A stretch of DNA of 64,000 nt from RBC074 sp964470555 (lineage in GTDB: Bacteria; Acidobacteriota; Blastocatellia; RBC074), in NCBI GenBank assembly GCA_964470555.1, contig CAYYDG010000036.1, positions 11,780 to 75,779 of the forward strand, given 5' to 3'. Positions within the stretch are counted from its first letter, which is position 1. The number at the start of each line of letters is the position of its first letter. Shown piece after piece: positions 17,384-26,695 of the stretch. Below the pieces are notes generated by a model, which saw only the letters and a program-made list of their open reading frames with translations, was not told the DNA's origin and did no database searches. Made by a program: the position numbers and the translations under genes.

Positions 17384-18544
17384 GTGATCGTTCGAATTTG
17401 TATGTTGATGCTGGTAGGGGCTGCTTTTGCGGCAGGAAAGCCGTCTGTCTTGGCACATTTGAGCAGCGCCGGACGAGCCGCGATTCAGAATCAGGCGCAA
17501 CCGCAACGTGCCTCGTTGAATGGCTGGCTGGAAAACAATGGCGGACGGTTGCGGTTGGTGGTGAGCAATAATTCGCCGGGCGAATTCCGTGGCACGGCCA
17601 GAATCAGTCTGGGCGGCAGCGAAGAGCAGAAAGAGATTGGATTTGTTTCGTTGACGCTTCCGGGGCAGGAAATCAGCTTGCTGCAAATTACCGGCGCATT
17701 GCCTTCGGGAGATCATTATGCCTTGGCGATTTATGACCAGCGAGGAGTGAGATTGTTTTTCCGAATCGCTCCGTTGCGGTCAACATCAGACCCGACGCCT
17801 GCGACGCCAATTGCGATGACGCCCGTGCAACAGCCCATCGCGAAAAGCGCCGCGAACACCTCGACCGGGAATGGTTCTCCCATTCCTGCCACCGCAAACG
17901 CAGTGGAGTTTGCGAAAGTGGCGACCGGCATCCAGGTCAAGGCGCGCGTGCTGGCAGGCAATGAATCGAGCGAATCGTTCATTCTGTCATTCGAGTTACG
18001 AGCGCAACGACCGGTCGCCTACGCTACTTTGTCCATTTCTGCGGCAAAGTTGAAAGAACAAAAGCCGGTTTCGATCAATTTGCATTCACAAGTGGATTTC
18101 AAGCTGCCTGAATCGCTGGAGAGCAACACCGTCAATTACACAATCACTAGCAAAGAAGGAACTCTGCTGGCCAAAGGTGAATTGGATTTGAACGTGCTGA
18201 TGGCGGAAGATTCCGTCACGGTCAAAGACATTCGCCTGGATCGTCAATCGTATCAGCCAGGCGACACAGTTCGATTGACTATTGTGACAGAAGGCAATGC
18301 TCAGGCGGGTTACAGGCTGGAAGTTGCCGTTCGCGATGCTCAGAGCCAGACCATTTTCAGCGATCAAAAAGTGATTGGCGCGGATGAGACTGCGAACTCG
18401 TTTGAGTTTCTGATTACGCTTCCCAATAAACTTTCGGCTCCGGCCATTTTTGAATTCAGAATTCTCAATGCAGAAACCGGCTTGTTGTACGATTCCGGCG
18501 AACGGGAAATTTCCATCGTTGCAGGCAAATCGCCCAGCCAGTAA
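17384..18544 (+). CDS. Secreted protein of unknown function with beta-sandwich segments
   Basis: This is an approximately 386-residue protein. The frame is open from an ATG at 17294, but that ATG lies in a hairpin. The GTG at 17384 begins a signal-like sequence VIVRICMLMLVGAAFAAG, so it is chosen; the start is uncertain. The body holds beta-rich segments (RLRLVVSNNSPGEFRG, LTLPGQEISLLQI), a Pro/Thr/Ala linker at about 165-200, and a C-terminal Ig-like region (VTVKDIRLDRQSYQPGDTVRLTI). It resembles extracellular accessory proteins but has no recognised family. A VWFA protein follows. Confidence 0.55.
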   Translation: MIVRICMLMLVGAAFAAGKPSVLAHLSSAGRAAIQNQAQPQRASLNGWLENNGGRLRLVVSNNSPGEFRGTARISLGGSEEQKEIGFVSLTLPGQEISLLQITGALPSGDHYALAIYDQRGVRLFFRIAPLRSTSDPTPATPIAMTPVQQPIAKSAANTSTGNGSPIPATANAVEFAKVATGIQVKARVLAGNESSESFILSFELRAQRPVAYATLSISAAKLKEQKPVSINLHSQVDFKLPESLESNTVNYTITSKEGTLLAKGELDLNVLMAEDSVTVKDIRLDRQSYQPGDTVRLTIVTEGNAQAGYRLEVAVRDAQSQTIFSDQKVIGADETANSFEFLITLPNKLSAPAIFEFRILNAETGLLYDSGEREISIVAGKSPSQ

Positions 18545-18822
18545 GCGAACAGCAATCCTTCGTCCTGGACGTGCTGGGTTTGTTGTAAAAACTTCTTTGG
18601 GTTTGAGCAGAGTGATTGCGCCTGTTACTCATCTCTGGTTACAATGCCGCGCGAGTCGTCCCCGCGAATCAATCGAATCATTCTCAGGCTCCAGCAAGCA
18701 AAGTTTTCGGTTGTCGCAAATACCATGATGCCTTTTGTTGCTGGTAAATGTGTCGCCTGAGAAAACGTCTTCTTCACAACTTTATTTCCCCGCTTTACGC
18801 GGGATGTCTGAAGGGGGTCACG

Positions 18823-19863
18823 ATGTCAAAGAACTCTTATTCGCGCTTAACGGTTCTGGCGTTCTCCTTCATGCTGCTGTGTCTGGTGGCAGTTTCTGCG
18901 CAGCAAACCCCGCAGCAAGCCGGAGATAAACAGGAGCAAGAAGCGAAAGCTTCGTCACAAAACACGACTCAAGGGCCGCAAAATCCGCAACGCCCGACAG
19001 CCAATTCAGATCAAAAGCCTTTTCAGGAAGGGCCAATCACCACTGAACTCGTTTCGCTGACCGTTACCGTTACCGATCCTTACAGCCGATTGGTGACCGG
19101 ATTGAATAAACAAAACTTCGAGGTTTTCGAAGACAAGGTTAAACAGGAAATCACTCACTTCAGCAATGATGACGTTCCAGTCAGTCTGGGCATTGTCTTT
19201 GATGTGTCCGGCAGTATGAAAGGCAAACTCGACCGCGCGCGTGACGCCCTGCGGGCTTTCATTCAAACCAGTCATGGTGACGACGATTTCTTTCTTGTCG
19301 GATTCAACCAGCGCGCCAATTTGCTGGCTGAATTCACGGACGGCGACACTCTGGCCAACAAACTGCACCTGGTTGATCCCAAAGGCCAAACGGCTGTCTA
19401 CGACGCGGCATATCTGGGAATTGAAAAGGTGAAGCAGGGCCGCCATACCAAACGCGCCTTGTTGTTGATTTCCGATGGGCAGGACAACTCTTCTCGTTAT
19501 ACCTACGGTGAATTGCGCAAACTGCTCAAGGAAGCCGGAGTTCAGATTTATTGCATCGGCATTGTCGATCTGGGAGGAGGCGCGGGCGGCACTCTGGAAA
19601 TGCAAGGGCAGGGAATTCTGGAAGAAATCGCCCAGGTTACAGGCGGCAAGGCGTTTTTCCCACGCTCAGCGGCGGAACTGGAAGACGCGACGACCAGAAT
19701 CGCACTGGAACTTCGCAATCAATACAGCATTGGATACTTGCCGACCAACATCAAAAAAGACGGCCAATGGCACAAGATCAAGGTTACAGTGAAACCGCCG
19801 CGCGGATTGCCGAGCCTGAAGGTGCAACATAAAGAAGGCTATTACGCGGTTACGGCAAGATAA
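18823..19863 (+). CDS. VWFA-related secreted protein (acidobacterial TIGR03436 type)
   Basis: This 346-residue protein starts at ATG 18823, with AAGGGGG just upstream. It has a signal peptide (SRLTVLAFSFMLLCLVAVSA) and a Gln/Ala-rich linker. The leader domain VSLTVTVTDPYSRLVTGLNKQ with NFEVFEDKVKQEITHF is diagnostic of this acidobacterial group. The von Willebrand A fold follows, with MIDAS DVSGSMKG, QTAVYDAAYLG and LLLISDGQDNSSRY. The C-terminal end is LRNQYSIGYLPTN. Metal-dependent protein binding outside the cytoplasm is expected. Two relatives are at 49247 and 51272. A terminator directly follows. Confidence 0.88.
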   Translation: MSKNSYSRLTVLAFSFMLLCLVAVSAQQTPQQAGDKQEQEAKASSQNTTQGPQNPQRPTANSDQKPFQEGPITTELVSLTVTVTDPYSRLVTGLNKQNFEVFEDKVKQEITHFSNDDVPVSLGIVFDVSGSMKGKLDRARDALRAFIQTSHGDDDFFLVGFNQRANLLAEFTDGDTLANKLHLVDPKGQTAVYDAAYLGIEKVKQGRHTKRALLLISDGQDNSSRYTYGELRKLLKEAGVQIYCIGIVDLGGGAGGTLEMQGQGILEEIAQVTGGKAFFPRSAAELEDATTRIALELRNQYSIGYLPTNIKKDGQWHKIKVTVKPPRGLPSLKVQHKEGYYAVTAR

Positions 19864-19882
19864 GAAAGCCCCAGTGTTCAAT

Positions 19883-19928
19883 AAAAAAGCGAAGAGCAAC
19901 GTCGGATGATTTTGCTCTTCGCTTTTTT
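19883..19928. terminator. Rho-independent terminator, bidirectional
   Basis: AAAAAAGCGAAGAGCAA (19883-19899) pairs with TTGCTCTTCGCTTTTTT (19912-19928). A-run and T-run on both sides suit termination of the VWFA gene and of the convergent STAS gene. Confidence 0.9.
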
Positions 19929-19951
19929 GTTTTTTCGCTTCGGCACGGCGA

Positions 19952-20371
19952 TTATTCGTCCGCATCTTCTTCCGCAGCATCGGAGGCTTCTTCCTCGCCT
20001 TTTTTCTTTTTACCCTTGCCTTTCTTTTCTTTGCCGAAACTGTTCAAGGCTTCTTCTTCGGTCTTGTAACTTTCGATCAAATCCAGCAATTGAGTGATTT
20101 TCAACGCGCCGTAAACGCGGTCAGTGACTCCGACAAGTTTGAGTACGCCGCCAGCTTCACCGACTTTTTTGAACGCGCGAACGATTTCGCCAATGCCCAT
20201 ACTGTCAATGATGGGCACTTCAGTCAGATTGAGCAGGATTTTGGTCGTGCCAGCAGAGAGCACTTTGTCAATCAACATCTGCAATTGGAAACCGCCCTGG
20301 CCCTTGATGAATTTGCCGCGCATATCCAACGACGCGATTGTCCCAGCGTAATGAATTCCGATAGTCAACAT
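19952..20371 (-). CDS. STAS-domain protein, anti-sigma-factor antagonist type
   Basis: This 139-residue protein has a STAS fold at about 1-105. The features are ASLDMRGKFIKGQG, a helix LQMLIDKVLSAGTTKILLNLTEV, and the phosphorylatable-Ser region PIIDSMGIGEIVRAFKK. SpoIIAA-like proteins bind and release anti-sigma kinases by phosphorylation at this Ser. The last ~30 residues are an unusual run of Lys/Gly and then Glu/Asp (GKGKKKKGEEEASDAAEED), likely disordered. No kinase or sigma gene is nearby, so the partner is unknown. It is convergent with the VWFA gene. Confidence 0.85.
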   Translation of the reverse strand: MLTIGIHYAGTIASLDMRGKFIKGQGGFQLQMLIDKVLSAGTTKILLNLTEVPIIDSMGIGEIVRAFKKVGEAGGVLKLVGVTDRVYGALKITQLLDLIESYKTEEEALNSFGKEKKGKGKKKKGEEEASDAAEEDADE

Positions 20372-20787
20372 AATAGGGATTGTTTTTCAGTTTCTGTTTT
20401 TAGCGGGTTGCAAATTGCGAAAGAAATACATTGAGGGCTGGCAAAATCCGCTTGATTCAAGCCTTCAAGCCAGTCGCCGTAATTCCGTCAGAACCAAGAA
20501 TGACCGCAACTTTCTATTCGCAATTCAGGAAAAGCGAGCGCATTTTACCTGACAAAGTCCGAAGTTGCCATCAAGTTCGACTCGCCGCCCAAGCTGACCG
20601 CTGGGATTTTATTTGGAGTAAAACCAAATTCCAGATAAATCGTTGGCTTAACCTTGTTGCCCGAAAATTTTACAGAAAATGATCTTGAATCGGTTCAGTC
20701 ACGGAAGTAGTATGCGCCCACTTTTGAATCAGTGACGGTTGCGAAAAACCAATATCAATCAAATCAACGAAAGGGTCGAAAAGCTTT
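20372..20787. other. Intergenic region without a supported feature
   Basis: About 415 bases lie between divergently read genes. Short open frames are present on the plus strand but lack binding sites and family features. I see no RNA gene or strong repeat here. Confidence 0.5.
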
Positions 20788-21096
20788 ATGAGACACCCCC
20801 ATGCTGCATCTTTGGCGAAGCGATTGCTGGATTCCCGTATCAAACGATTGGCAATGGCCGACGGCGGAAAGAATTCAATTTCCCGAATCACTGAAGAAGA
20901 AATTGCCTGGGCCGAAGAAATTCTGACCACTCACCTGGAAGCCTGTTTGAGAGCAGGCGTTCATGTGGATTTGTGCAGCGCCGTGGACGAATCGCTGGAA
21001 TTTGCCATTCGCCGCGAAAAAGCCTACGAACCGATTCCGCTGGGCGCTCGCTGGCACGGCGCGCTGGTGATGATGGAAGAAAGCGCTGTGGCCTGA
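20788..21096 (+). CDS. Small protein of unknown function
   Basis: This 102-residue protein has GAAAGGG upstream of the ATG at 20788. It is mostly helical and charged: SLAKRLLDSRIKRLAMADGG, then ITEEEIAWAEEILTTHLEACL. The short end is IPLGARWHGALVMMEES. It has no signal peptide or membrane segment. The composition suggests a cytosolic helical protein, but I do not recognise a family. It is followed by the kelch protein 92 bases on. Confidence 0.5.
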   Translation: MRHPHAASLAKRLLDSRIKRLAMADGGKNSISRITEEEIAWAEEILTTHLEACLRAGVHVDLCSAVDESLEFAIRREKAYEPIPLGARWHGALVMMEESAVA

Positions 21097-21188
21097 AGCG
21101 TTTTCTGACAAGCTGAGCTGCTCAATAGACCTGCATCATCGCTCCATAACTCAATCAACTCGGCCACCCCCGTTGCTGAGAGTATCCA

Positions 21189-24158
21189 ATGTTAAAAAAT
21201 CGTTTCCGTATTTTGCGGCCAATGGCTTGCGCTTTGATTTTGATAATGATGTCAGCCATCGGTTCGTTTGAAAACGCCGCTAAGGATTTGTCTGCCAAAG
21301 CGCGTCCGGCGCAGATGATCGGAGGCTGGTCGGCTGTGAATGCTTTGAATGTCGCGCGTTTCGCTCATTCCGCTACTTTGCTCACTGACGGTCGAGTGTT
21401 GATTGCGGGCGGACGAGACAGCGCCAACCGTGAACTCAAAAGCACTGAGATTTACGATCCGGCAACCGGTCGTTCGACGACGGTGGGAGATTTGAACGAG
21501 GCGCGTTCCGACCATCACGCGGTGGCGTTGAAAGACGGCAGAGCGCTGGTCATCAACAAACAAAGCGCTGAAACCTTCAATCCGGCGACCGGCCAATGGA
21601 CGTTGACCGGACCGACAACACTTCAAACCGGTTCCACATCCGGAAGTTACGACAGAGGTTCGGTTACGTTGTTGGCGAATGGCAAAGTGCTGGTTACGGG
21701 CGGGCAAGCCGGGATTTTGACCTTCGCTCGAAACGGTGCGGAATTGTTCGACCCGGCGACGGGAAACTGGACCGCAACTGGAGGAATGAATTTCGGGAGA
21801 AGCGATCATTCCACCACGCTGTTGCCCAATGGCAAGGTCTTGGCCGTGGGGGGAATCAATCGTCAGGAACAGCCCGCCGTAACAGAGTTATATGACCCTG
21901 AAACCGGTCAATGGACGCGCACAGGCAGTTTGAGAGTTCCGCGGTATAGACACTTTGCCGCGCACTTGCCAAACGGACGTGTGCTGGTTGTGGGCGGCAC
22001 GGCTGATTCATCACTCACCAGCTTCACTCTCACCAGTCGGACGGCAGAACTTTATGATCCGACGACGGGCGTGTGGGGGTTTGCGGAAGCTTCCAATTCT
22101 TCTCACTTTTCTCCGCGAGGGCAGACCGCGCAACTTTCGGATAAGTGTGTGATGTTTGCCGGTTCGGGAGAGTGTTACGATTTCAATGCCGGACGCTGGA
22201 CGTTTATTGCTAGCCAGTTTAACGCTGGTTCGGCAACTCTAACTGTCTTGCCCAATGGCAGAGCTTTGTTGACAGGAGGCCGCAACGACAGGCCATTGCG
22301 ATTGGTTCAACTGTTTGATCCTGCCCTGAGTCCTGTTCAGATTTCGGGGCAGTGGTCGTTGACGTCGTCTTACGGAGCCGGTCTGGATCACGCTTCGACC
22401 GCCCTGGCAGACGGAAAGGTGCTTGTCACAGGCGGCGCCGTTCCCTCTGCCGTCACTGGAGCCTTTCTGGCGCAAGCCAACGCCCGCGTGTTCGACCCCA
22501 AAAATGGCTGGCAAACGGCGAACAATCTGGCCGTCGCGCGACATCGCCACACCGTTACGTTGTTGCCCAATGGACAGGTACTGGCCACAGGCGGCGAATC
22601 CGTCACGAACGCCGCTTTGTCCAGCGCGGAACTGTTCAACCCCGCAACAAACGCCTGGAGCGCCGCGGGCAATATGAATGTGCCGCGTCAATGGCATCAA
22701 ACTGTTTTGTTGGCCAACGGCAAAGTCTTGGTCGCCGGAGGATCGAATGACAGCGGCACGCTCAGCAGTGCGGAGTTATACGATCCGGTGATGGATCGTT
22801 GGACAACCACGGGCGCGATGAACGTCGCGCGACGATTTCACACGCTGACGGTATTGGCGAATGGCAACGTGCTGGCGGTGGGCGGAGAAAACAACGGCGC
22901 GGCAACGACAAGCGCTGAATTGTATGATCCGGCGACGGGCAATTGGCGCACGGTCGCAGGGATGACAACGGCGCGCCGCCGCCATACGGCGACACGATTG
23001 CTCAATGGCAAGGTGTTGGTGGCTGGTGGCGACAACTCCGGCTCGCTGTTCAACGCGGAACTTTTCGATCCCGCGACCGAACAATGGATTGCAACGGGAA
23101 CGCTATGGATTGCGCGCCACAATCATTCAGCGACGTTGCTGGATAACGGACGGGTCTTGATTGCCGGCGGCGCAGACAGCGAAGGCCCCTTAAGCTCTGC
23201 GGAATTGTTCGACCCAATGGCCGATGGCGGAATCGGAGCGTTTATCAACACAGGGTCGCTCAGCCGCCGGCGAGATTTGCATTCAGCCATCAAACTGCCT
23301 GATGGAAAGGTGTTGGCCGTCAGTGGTGTCACGCCCGCGACGCAGGGAACGACGGTTATGCAACAAGTCGTGCCCGAAGCAGAATTGTTCGATCCGACTT
23401 TTCTGCATCAGACGTTTTCCGTGCCGAGAAGATTTGCAGCCGTTTCCGCCAGTTCGTATCGCGGCGGCGATCTGGCCGGCGGATCCATCATCGCGATTTT
23501 CGGGGAAGGGCTTTCCAATACCACCGCCGTCGCCAACACCACACCCTTGCCTACAACCCTGGCTGGCACGCGAGTCATTATTACCAGAACAGACCTCAGT
23601 CCCCCGCTCCCGCTCTTTTTCGTTTCGCCCAATCAGATCAATGCCCATCTCGTGAACAGTCTTACTAACTCAGGGCCGTTTGGAATGATTACGCTGACCG
23701 TCACGACCAGCGATGGCCGGACGATTCAAGAACCAATTTATGTCGCGCCGGTTGCGCCGGGAGTGTTTTCCGCTGATTCCAGTGGGCGAGGCCTGGCAGC
23801 AGCCGTCGCGCTCCGCATCAAAGCCAATGGCGAACAGGTGTATGAACCAATCGCGCGGTTTGACCCGGCGCAAAACCGTGTCGTTGCCGTTCCGCTCGAT
23901 CTGAGCAATCCGAATGAACTGGTGTTTTTGATTTTGTATGGCTCAGGCTGGCGCGCTCGCAGCAGCCTGATGGCGGTGGCAGCTTCGGTCGGAGGCACGG
24001 CTGTCGAAGTGACGTACGCCGGGCAACAAAACGATTTTGTCGGACTGGATCAGGCAAATTTGCGATTGCCAAATGCGCTGGCCGGACGCGGCGAAGTGGA
24101 AGTGCGTTTGACTGTGGATGGCATCGCGGCCAATCCCGTCACTCTTTTCGTCAAATGA
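21189..24158 (+). CDS. Secreted kelch-repeat protein with Solibacter-type C-terminal domain
   Basis: This 989-residue protein has a signal-like N-terminus (LRPMACALILIMMSAIGSF). From about residue 45 to 740 it has at least twelve kelch-type repeats, each built on phrases such as RHTATRLLNGKVLVAGG, SSAELFDPATG and W-x-x-T-G-x-M. These should form one or two beta propellers. The last ~240 residues (IIAIFGEGLSNTT, FFVSPNQINAHLV, YGSGWR, DQANLRLP) match the C-terminal domain TIGR03437 seen in large exported proteins of Solibacter and relatives. Probably cell-surface or extracellular; no catalytic motif. Its stop overlaps the convergent aguA stop by 8 bases. Confidence 0.87.
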   Translation: MLKNRFRILRPMACALILIMMSAIGSFENAAKDLSAKARPAQMIGGWSAVNALNVARFAHSATLLTDGRVLIAGGRDSANRELKSTEIYDPATGRSTTVGDLNEARSDHHAVALKDGRALVINKQSAETFNPATGQWTLTGPTTLQTGSTSGSYDRGSVTLLANGKVLVTGGQAGILTFARNGAELFDPATGNWTATGGMNFGRSDHSTTLLPNGKVLAVGGINRQEQPAVTELYDPETGQWTRTGSLRVPRYRHFAAHLPNGRVLVVGGTADSSLTSFTLTSRTAELYDPTTGVWGFAEASNSSHFSPRGQTAQLSDKCVMFAGSGECYDFNAGRWTFIASQFNAGSATLTVLPNGRALLTGGRNDRPLRLVQLFDPALSPVQISGQWSLTSSYGAGLDHASTALADGKVLVTGGAVPSAVTGAFLAQANARVFDPKNGWQTANNLAVARHRHTVTLLPNGQVLATGGESVTNAALSSAELFNPATNAWSAAGNMNVPRQWHQTVLLANGKVLVAGGSNDSGTLSSAELYDPVMDRWTTTGAMNVARRFHTLTVLANGNVLAVGGENNGAATTSAELYDPATGNWRTVAGMTTARRRHTATRLLNGKVLVAGGDNSGSLFNAELFDPATEQWIATGTLWIARHNHSATLLDNGRVLIAGGADSEGPLSSAELFDPMADGGIGAFINTGSLSRRRDLHSAIKLPDGKVLAVSGVTPATQGTTVMQQVVPEAELFDPTFLHQTFSVPRRFAAVSASSYRGGDLAGGSIIAIFGEGLSNTTAVANTTPLPTTLAGTRVIITRTDLSPPLPLFFVSPNQINAHLVNSLTNSGPFGMITLTVTTSDGRTIQEPIYVAPVAPGVFSADSSGRGLAAAVALRIKANGEQVYEPIARFDPAQNRVVAVPLDLSNPNELVFLILYGSGWRARSSLMAVAASVGGTAVEVTYAGQQNDFVGLDQANLRLPNALAGRGEVEVRLTVDGIAANPVTLFVK

Positions 24159-25206
24159 TCGCGGGCATTTGTTGCGTCACACAATGAATAGAACCAAGCC
24201 CCCAGATCAAATCCCAGCAATCCATCCCTATGACTTTTCGGTCGGGAAACAACGATTGCAGAATTTCGCACGCTTTGGCGTCGTTGGCGTGGCGATAAGT
24301 CGGAACCAACACCAATGAATTGGCGATGTAAAAGTTGGCGTAACTCATCGGCACTCGCTGGTCGTCAATGTAACGAACTCCGGGCATCGGCATGGTTACG
24401 ACGCGCAATGGCTGGCCGTCCTGATCTTTCATCGTCAGCAACCGCTCATAGTTTTCCTTCAGCGGTTCGTAGTTTTCGTCCTGCGGATCATCTTCCAGAA
24501 CGGTGACGACCGTGTTGGGCGAAACAAAGCGCGTCAAGTCGTCAATGTGGCCGTCCGTATCGTCGCCAACGATTCCATCGCCCAGCCACAAAATGTTCGT
24601 CACGCCCAGATAATCTTTCAGGTACTGTTCAATCTGCTGACGGTTGAGATGTGGATTGCGATTCGGATTCAGCAAACAGGCTTCAGTCGTCAGCAACGTG
24701 CCGCGCCCGTTCACGTCAATCGAACCACCTTCCATGACGATGTTCGGTTGAAACAAGACTTCGCCCATCTCCTCGGCAATGCGCGTCGGAACCACATCGT
24801 CGTTGTCGCACGGCAGATACTTTCCGCCCCAGGCGTTGTAGCCCCAATCATTGATGGCGCGTTCGCGTTTGCGTTTACCTTCGAGGGCACGTTCACGAAC
24901 GACATAAATCGGGCCGTGGTCACGACACCAGGCGTCATCGGTTGGGTTCAGGTGAAATCGCACACGGTCGAGATTCACTCCACCAGCTTTCAATAATTGG
25001 CGAACTCGTTCGGCAAACTCTTCATCGGCCACGTTGATGCGAACCAGTTCTGATTCGCTCAGAAGTTTGGTCAATTCGACAAAGACCGCCGGAATCGGTT
25101 CAAAGCGTCCCGGCCAACTAGCTTCTTTGTGCGGCCACGACAGCCACGTTGCTTCGTGCGGTTCCCATTCGGCGGGCATGTGGTATCCAAGTTCGCGTGG
25201 ATTCAT
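24151..25206 (-). CDS. aguA: Agmatine deiminase
   Basis: This 351-residue protein begins MNPRELGYHMPAEWEPHEATWLSWP, typical of the porphyromonas-type peptidyl-arginine deiminase / agmatine deiminase family. Conserved parts include AWCRDHGPIYVV, NIVMEGGSIDVNG, WLGDGIVGDDTDGHIDDL and the nucleophile Cys at about 342 (LGSIHCVTQQ). It converts agmatine to N-carbamoylputrescine. The next enzyme of the same pathway, AguB, lies at 35952-36863 on the same strand, with the CRISPR operon between them. All catalytic groups are present. Confidence 0.94.
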   Translation of the reverse strand: MNPRELGYHMPAEWEPHEATWLSWPHKEASWPGRFEPIPAVFVELTKLLSESELVRINVADEEFAERVRQLLKAGGVNLDRVRFHLNPTDDAWCRDHGPIYVVRERALEGKRKRERAINDWGYNAWGGKYLPCDNDDVVPTRIAEEMGEVLFQPNIVMEGGSIDVNGRGTLLTTEACLLNPNRNPHLNRQQIEQYLKDYLGVTNILWLGDGIVGDDTDGHIDDLTRFVSPNTVVTVLEDDPQDENYEPLKENYERLLTMKDQDGQPLRVVTMPMPGVRYIDDQRVPMSYANFYIANSLVLVPTYRHANDAKACEILQSLFPDRKVIGMDCWDLIWGLGSIHCVTQQMPAII

Positions 25207-25369
25207 TTTGGTAATAGGATCTTCAAAAGATTGATTGATGATTGTAATTTCGTCGGCAACTGGCCATCAGAAGCCAGGCAGTTTTGAGCGCGAAGACTAT
25301 CAAATCAACGTCGCCTGAGCCACACCACTTTGTCTACGGACGAAACCGACAAAAACTTCACCGAAATAA

Positions 25370-25398
25370 TTGACTCATCCCATCCGCCCGCCTATATT
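25370..25398 (+). promoter_or_regulatory. Candidate sigma-70 promoter of the CRISPR effector operon
   Basis: TTGACT (25370-25375) and TATATT (25393-25398) stand 17 bases apart, close to consensus. They lie about 170 bases before the cmr1 start and point the right way. The rest of the 25207-25568 gap shows no CRISPR repeats, no gene and no terminator that I can support. Confidence 0.55.
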
Positions 25399-25568
25399 GC
25401 GCGCCGAGCCGCGCTGACACTGCCAATGTCCAATCAAACCGAATGCCTAAGCCCCTCGGCAGTTGAGCGCCCCTCAGACCTGTCCACGCAGTATCGGATG
25501 GATTGTTTATTATGTCGTTCAGGCTGAGATCGAAAAGCCGACTCTTTCTCAAGACAAAGGCAAAGATA

Positions 25569-26693
25569 ATGAACTCTGTGGAAATAAAGCTGAGAACCTT
25601 GACGCCAATTTACACTGGCGGCATTGAAGGCAAGTCGGAGCGGCTTCACACGCAAGGCATGCTAGGCAGTATGCGCTGGTGGTACGAAGCCATCCTGCGC
25701 GGTCAAGGCGTGCGGGCCTGTGATCCCAGCCGCCATAGCTGCCTCTACAATCCGAACAGCCGCCTCAACGTGGAAGAGCAGCTTTGCGGCGCTTGTCTGG
25801 TTTTCGGCGCTACCGGCTATGCGCGCCGCTTTCGGCTGGATGTGATTTCGCAGGATGCGCCCGCCTGGCCGTCGCGTGAACAGGCGCTAAACATCCGGCC
25901 TTACGGGCGCACACGCGGTTGGTATCTGAATCCCGGTCTGGTCGGCATGGAAACCCTACGGCTGATCGGCGCTGAAACGGAAGTAAATCGTATGCTTGCC
26001 TTGCTGCGCTTTCTTGAACGCTACGGCAGCATTGGCGCAAAACCGCAACACGGTCATGGGGTTTTCAGGATCGAAGAGCCTTTGCACAAGCAGGATGACA
26101 AGAACCCACTGGAATTTCCGGCGGGTTATCAAGCGGTTGGCGAACTGCCGGACTTGCGCGTGTTCACCTTCTTCAAATTCCGGTTCAACCCACAAAGCCC
26201 GACCTGGTGGACGCAGGTTCCGGGTCTGCGCGAACTGCGCAGCCGCCGCGAAGATTGGGCGATTATCGAAAAGCAGGCGGTGCAAGGAATGGTTCCGGTT
26301 TCTCCAGCGCTGAAAAATCACATTCGCTACGGGCATCAATGGTCGCAGTCCGTCGCGGTCTGGCTCTTCGGCACGCTGCGCGGCAACGAACGCATCCGCA
26401 GCAAGATCAGTTTCAGTTGGGCGTATCGCGTAGACAGTGGCTGGGAAATTCGCGGCTGGCTCTATCTGCCGCAAGATCAAACCGGACGCATCTTCGCTGA
26501 TTATGCGGAAAACACCCGGCTGCTCAATTCCGTACTGTCAGACCCCAAAAGTTGGTTGCAGGCGCTCGGACTTCAGCAGGATTACAAAGTGCAAGGCGAA
26601 GTCACGCTCGAACCGCAACCCGTGACCTGGCGACCGAAAACGACTGAAGACGTGCAGCGCTTCCTCCGCGATGCACTGCGAATGAGGAATTGA
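25569..26693 (+). CDS. cmr1: Type III CRISPR RAMP protein Cmr1
   Basis: This 374-residue protein starts at ATG 25569; the upstream open frame is not family-like. It opens MNSVEIKLRTLTPIYTGGIEG, then MLGSMRWWYEAILRGQG, the Cmr1 hallmark. CDPSRHSC and EEQLCGACLVFGATGYARRF follow, a Cys-containing region shared with many Cmr1 proteins. The glycine-rich loop of the RAMP fold is YGSIGAKPQHGHGVF near residue 160. Cmr1 caps the crRNA 3' end of the type III complex. It is the first gene of the operon, and its stop overlaps the region just before the ATPase start. Confidence 0.92.
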   Translation: MNSVEIKLRTLTPIYTGGIEGKSERLHTQGMLGSMRWWYEAILRGQGVRACDPSRHSCLYNPNSRLNVEEQLCGACLVFGATGYARRFRLDVISQDAPAWPSREQALNIRPYGRTRGWYLNPGLVGMETLRLIGAETEVNRMLALLRFLERYGSIGAKPQHGHGVFRIEEPLHKQDDKNPLEFPAGYQAVGELPDLRVFTFFKFRFNPQSPTWWTQVPGLRELRSRREDWAIIEKQAVQGMVPVSPALKNHIRYGHQWSQSVAVWLFGTLRGNERIRSKISFSWAYRVDSGWEIRGWLYLPQDQTGRIFADYAENTRLLNSVLSDPKSWLQALGLQQDYKVQGEVTLEPQPVTWRPKTTEDVQRFLRDALRMRN

Positions 26694-26695
26694 CC

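Noticed and set aside
25207..25568. Possible CRISPR array next to the effector operon
   Set aside because: No repeated unit of 25-40 bases with regular spacing can be seen here or in the 37 bases after the operon.
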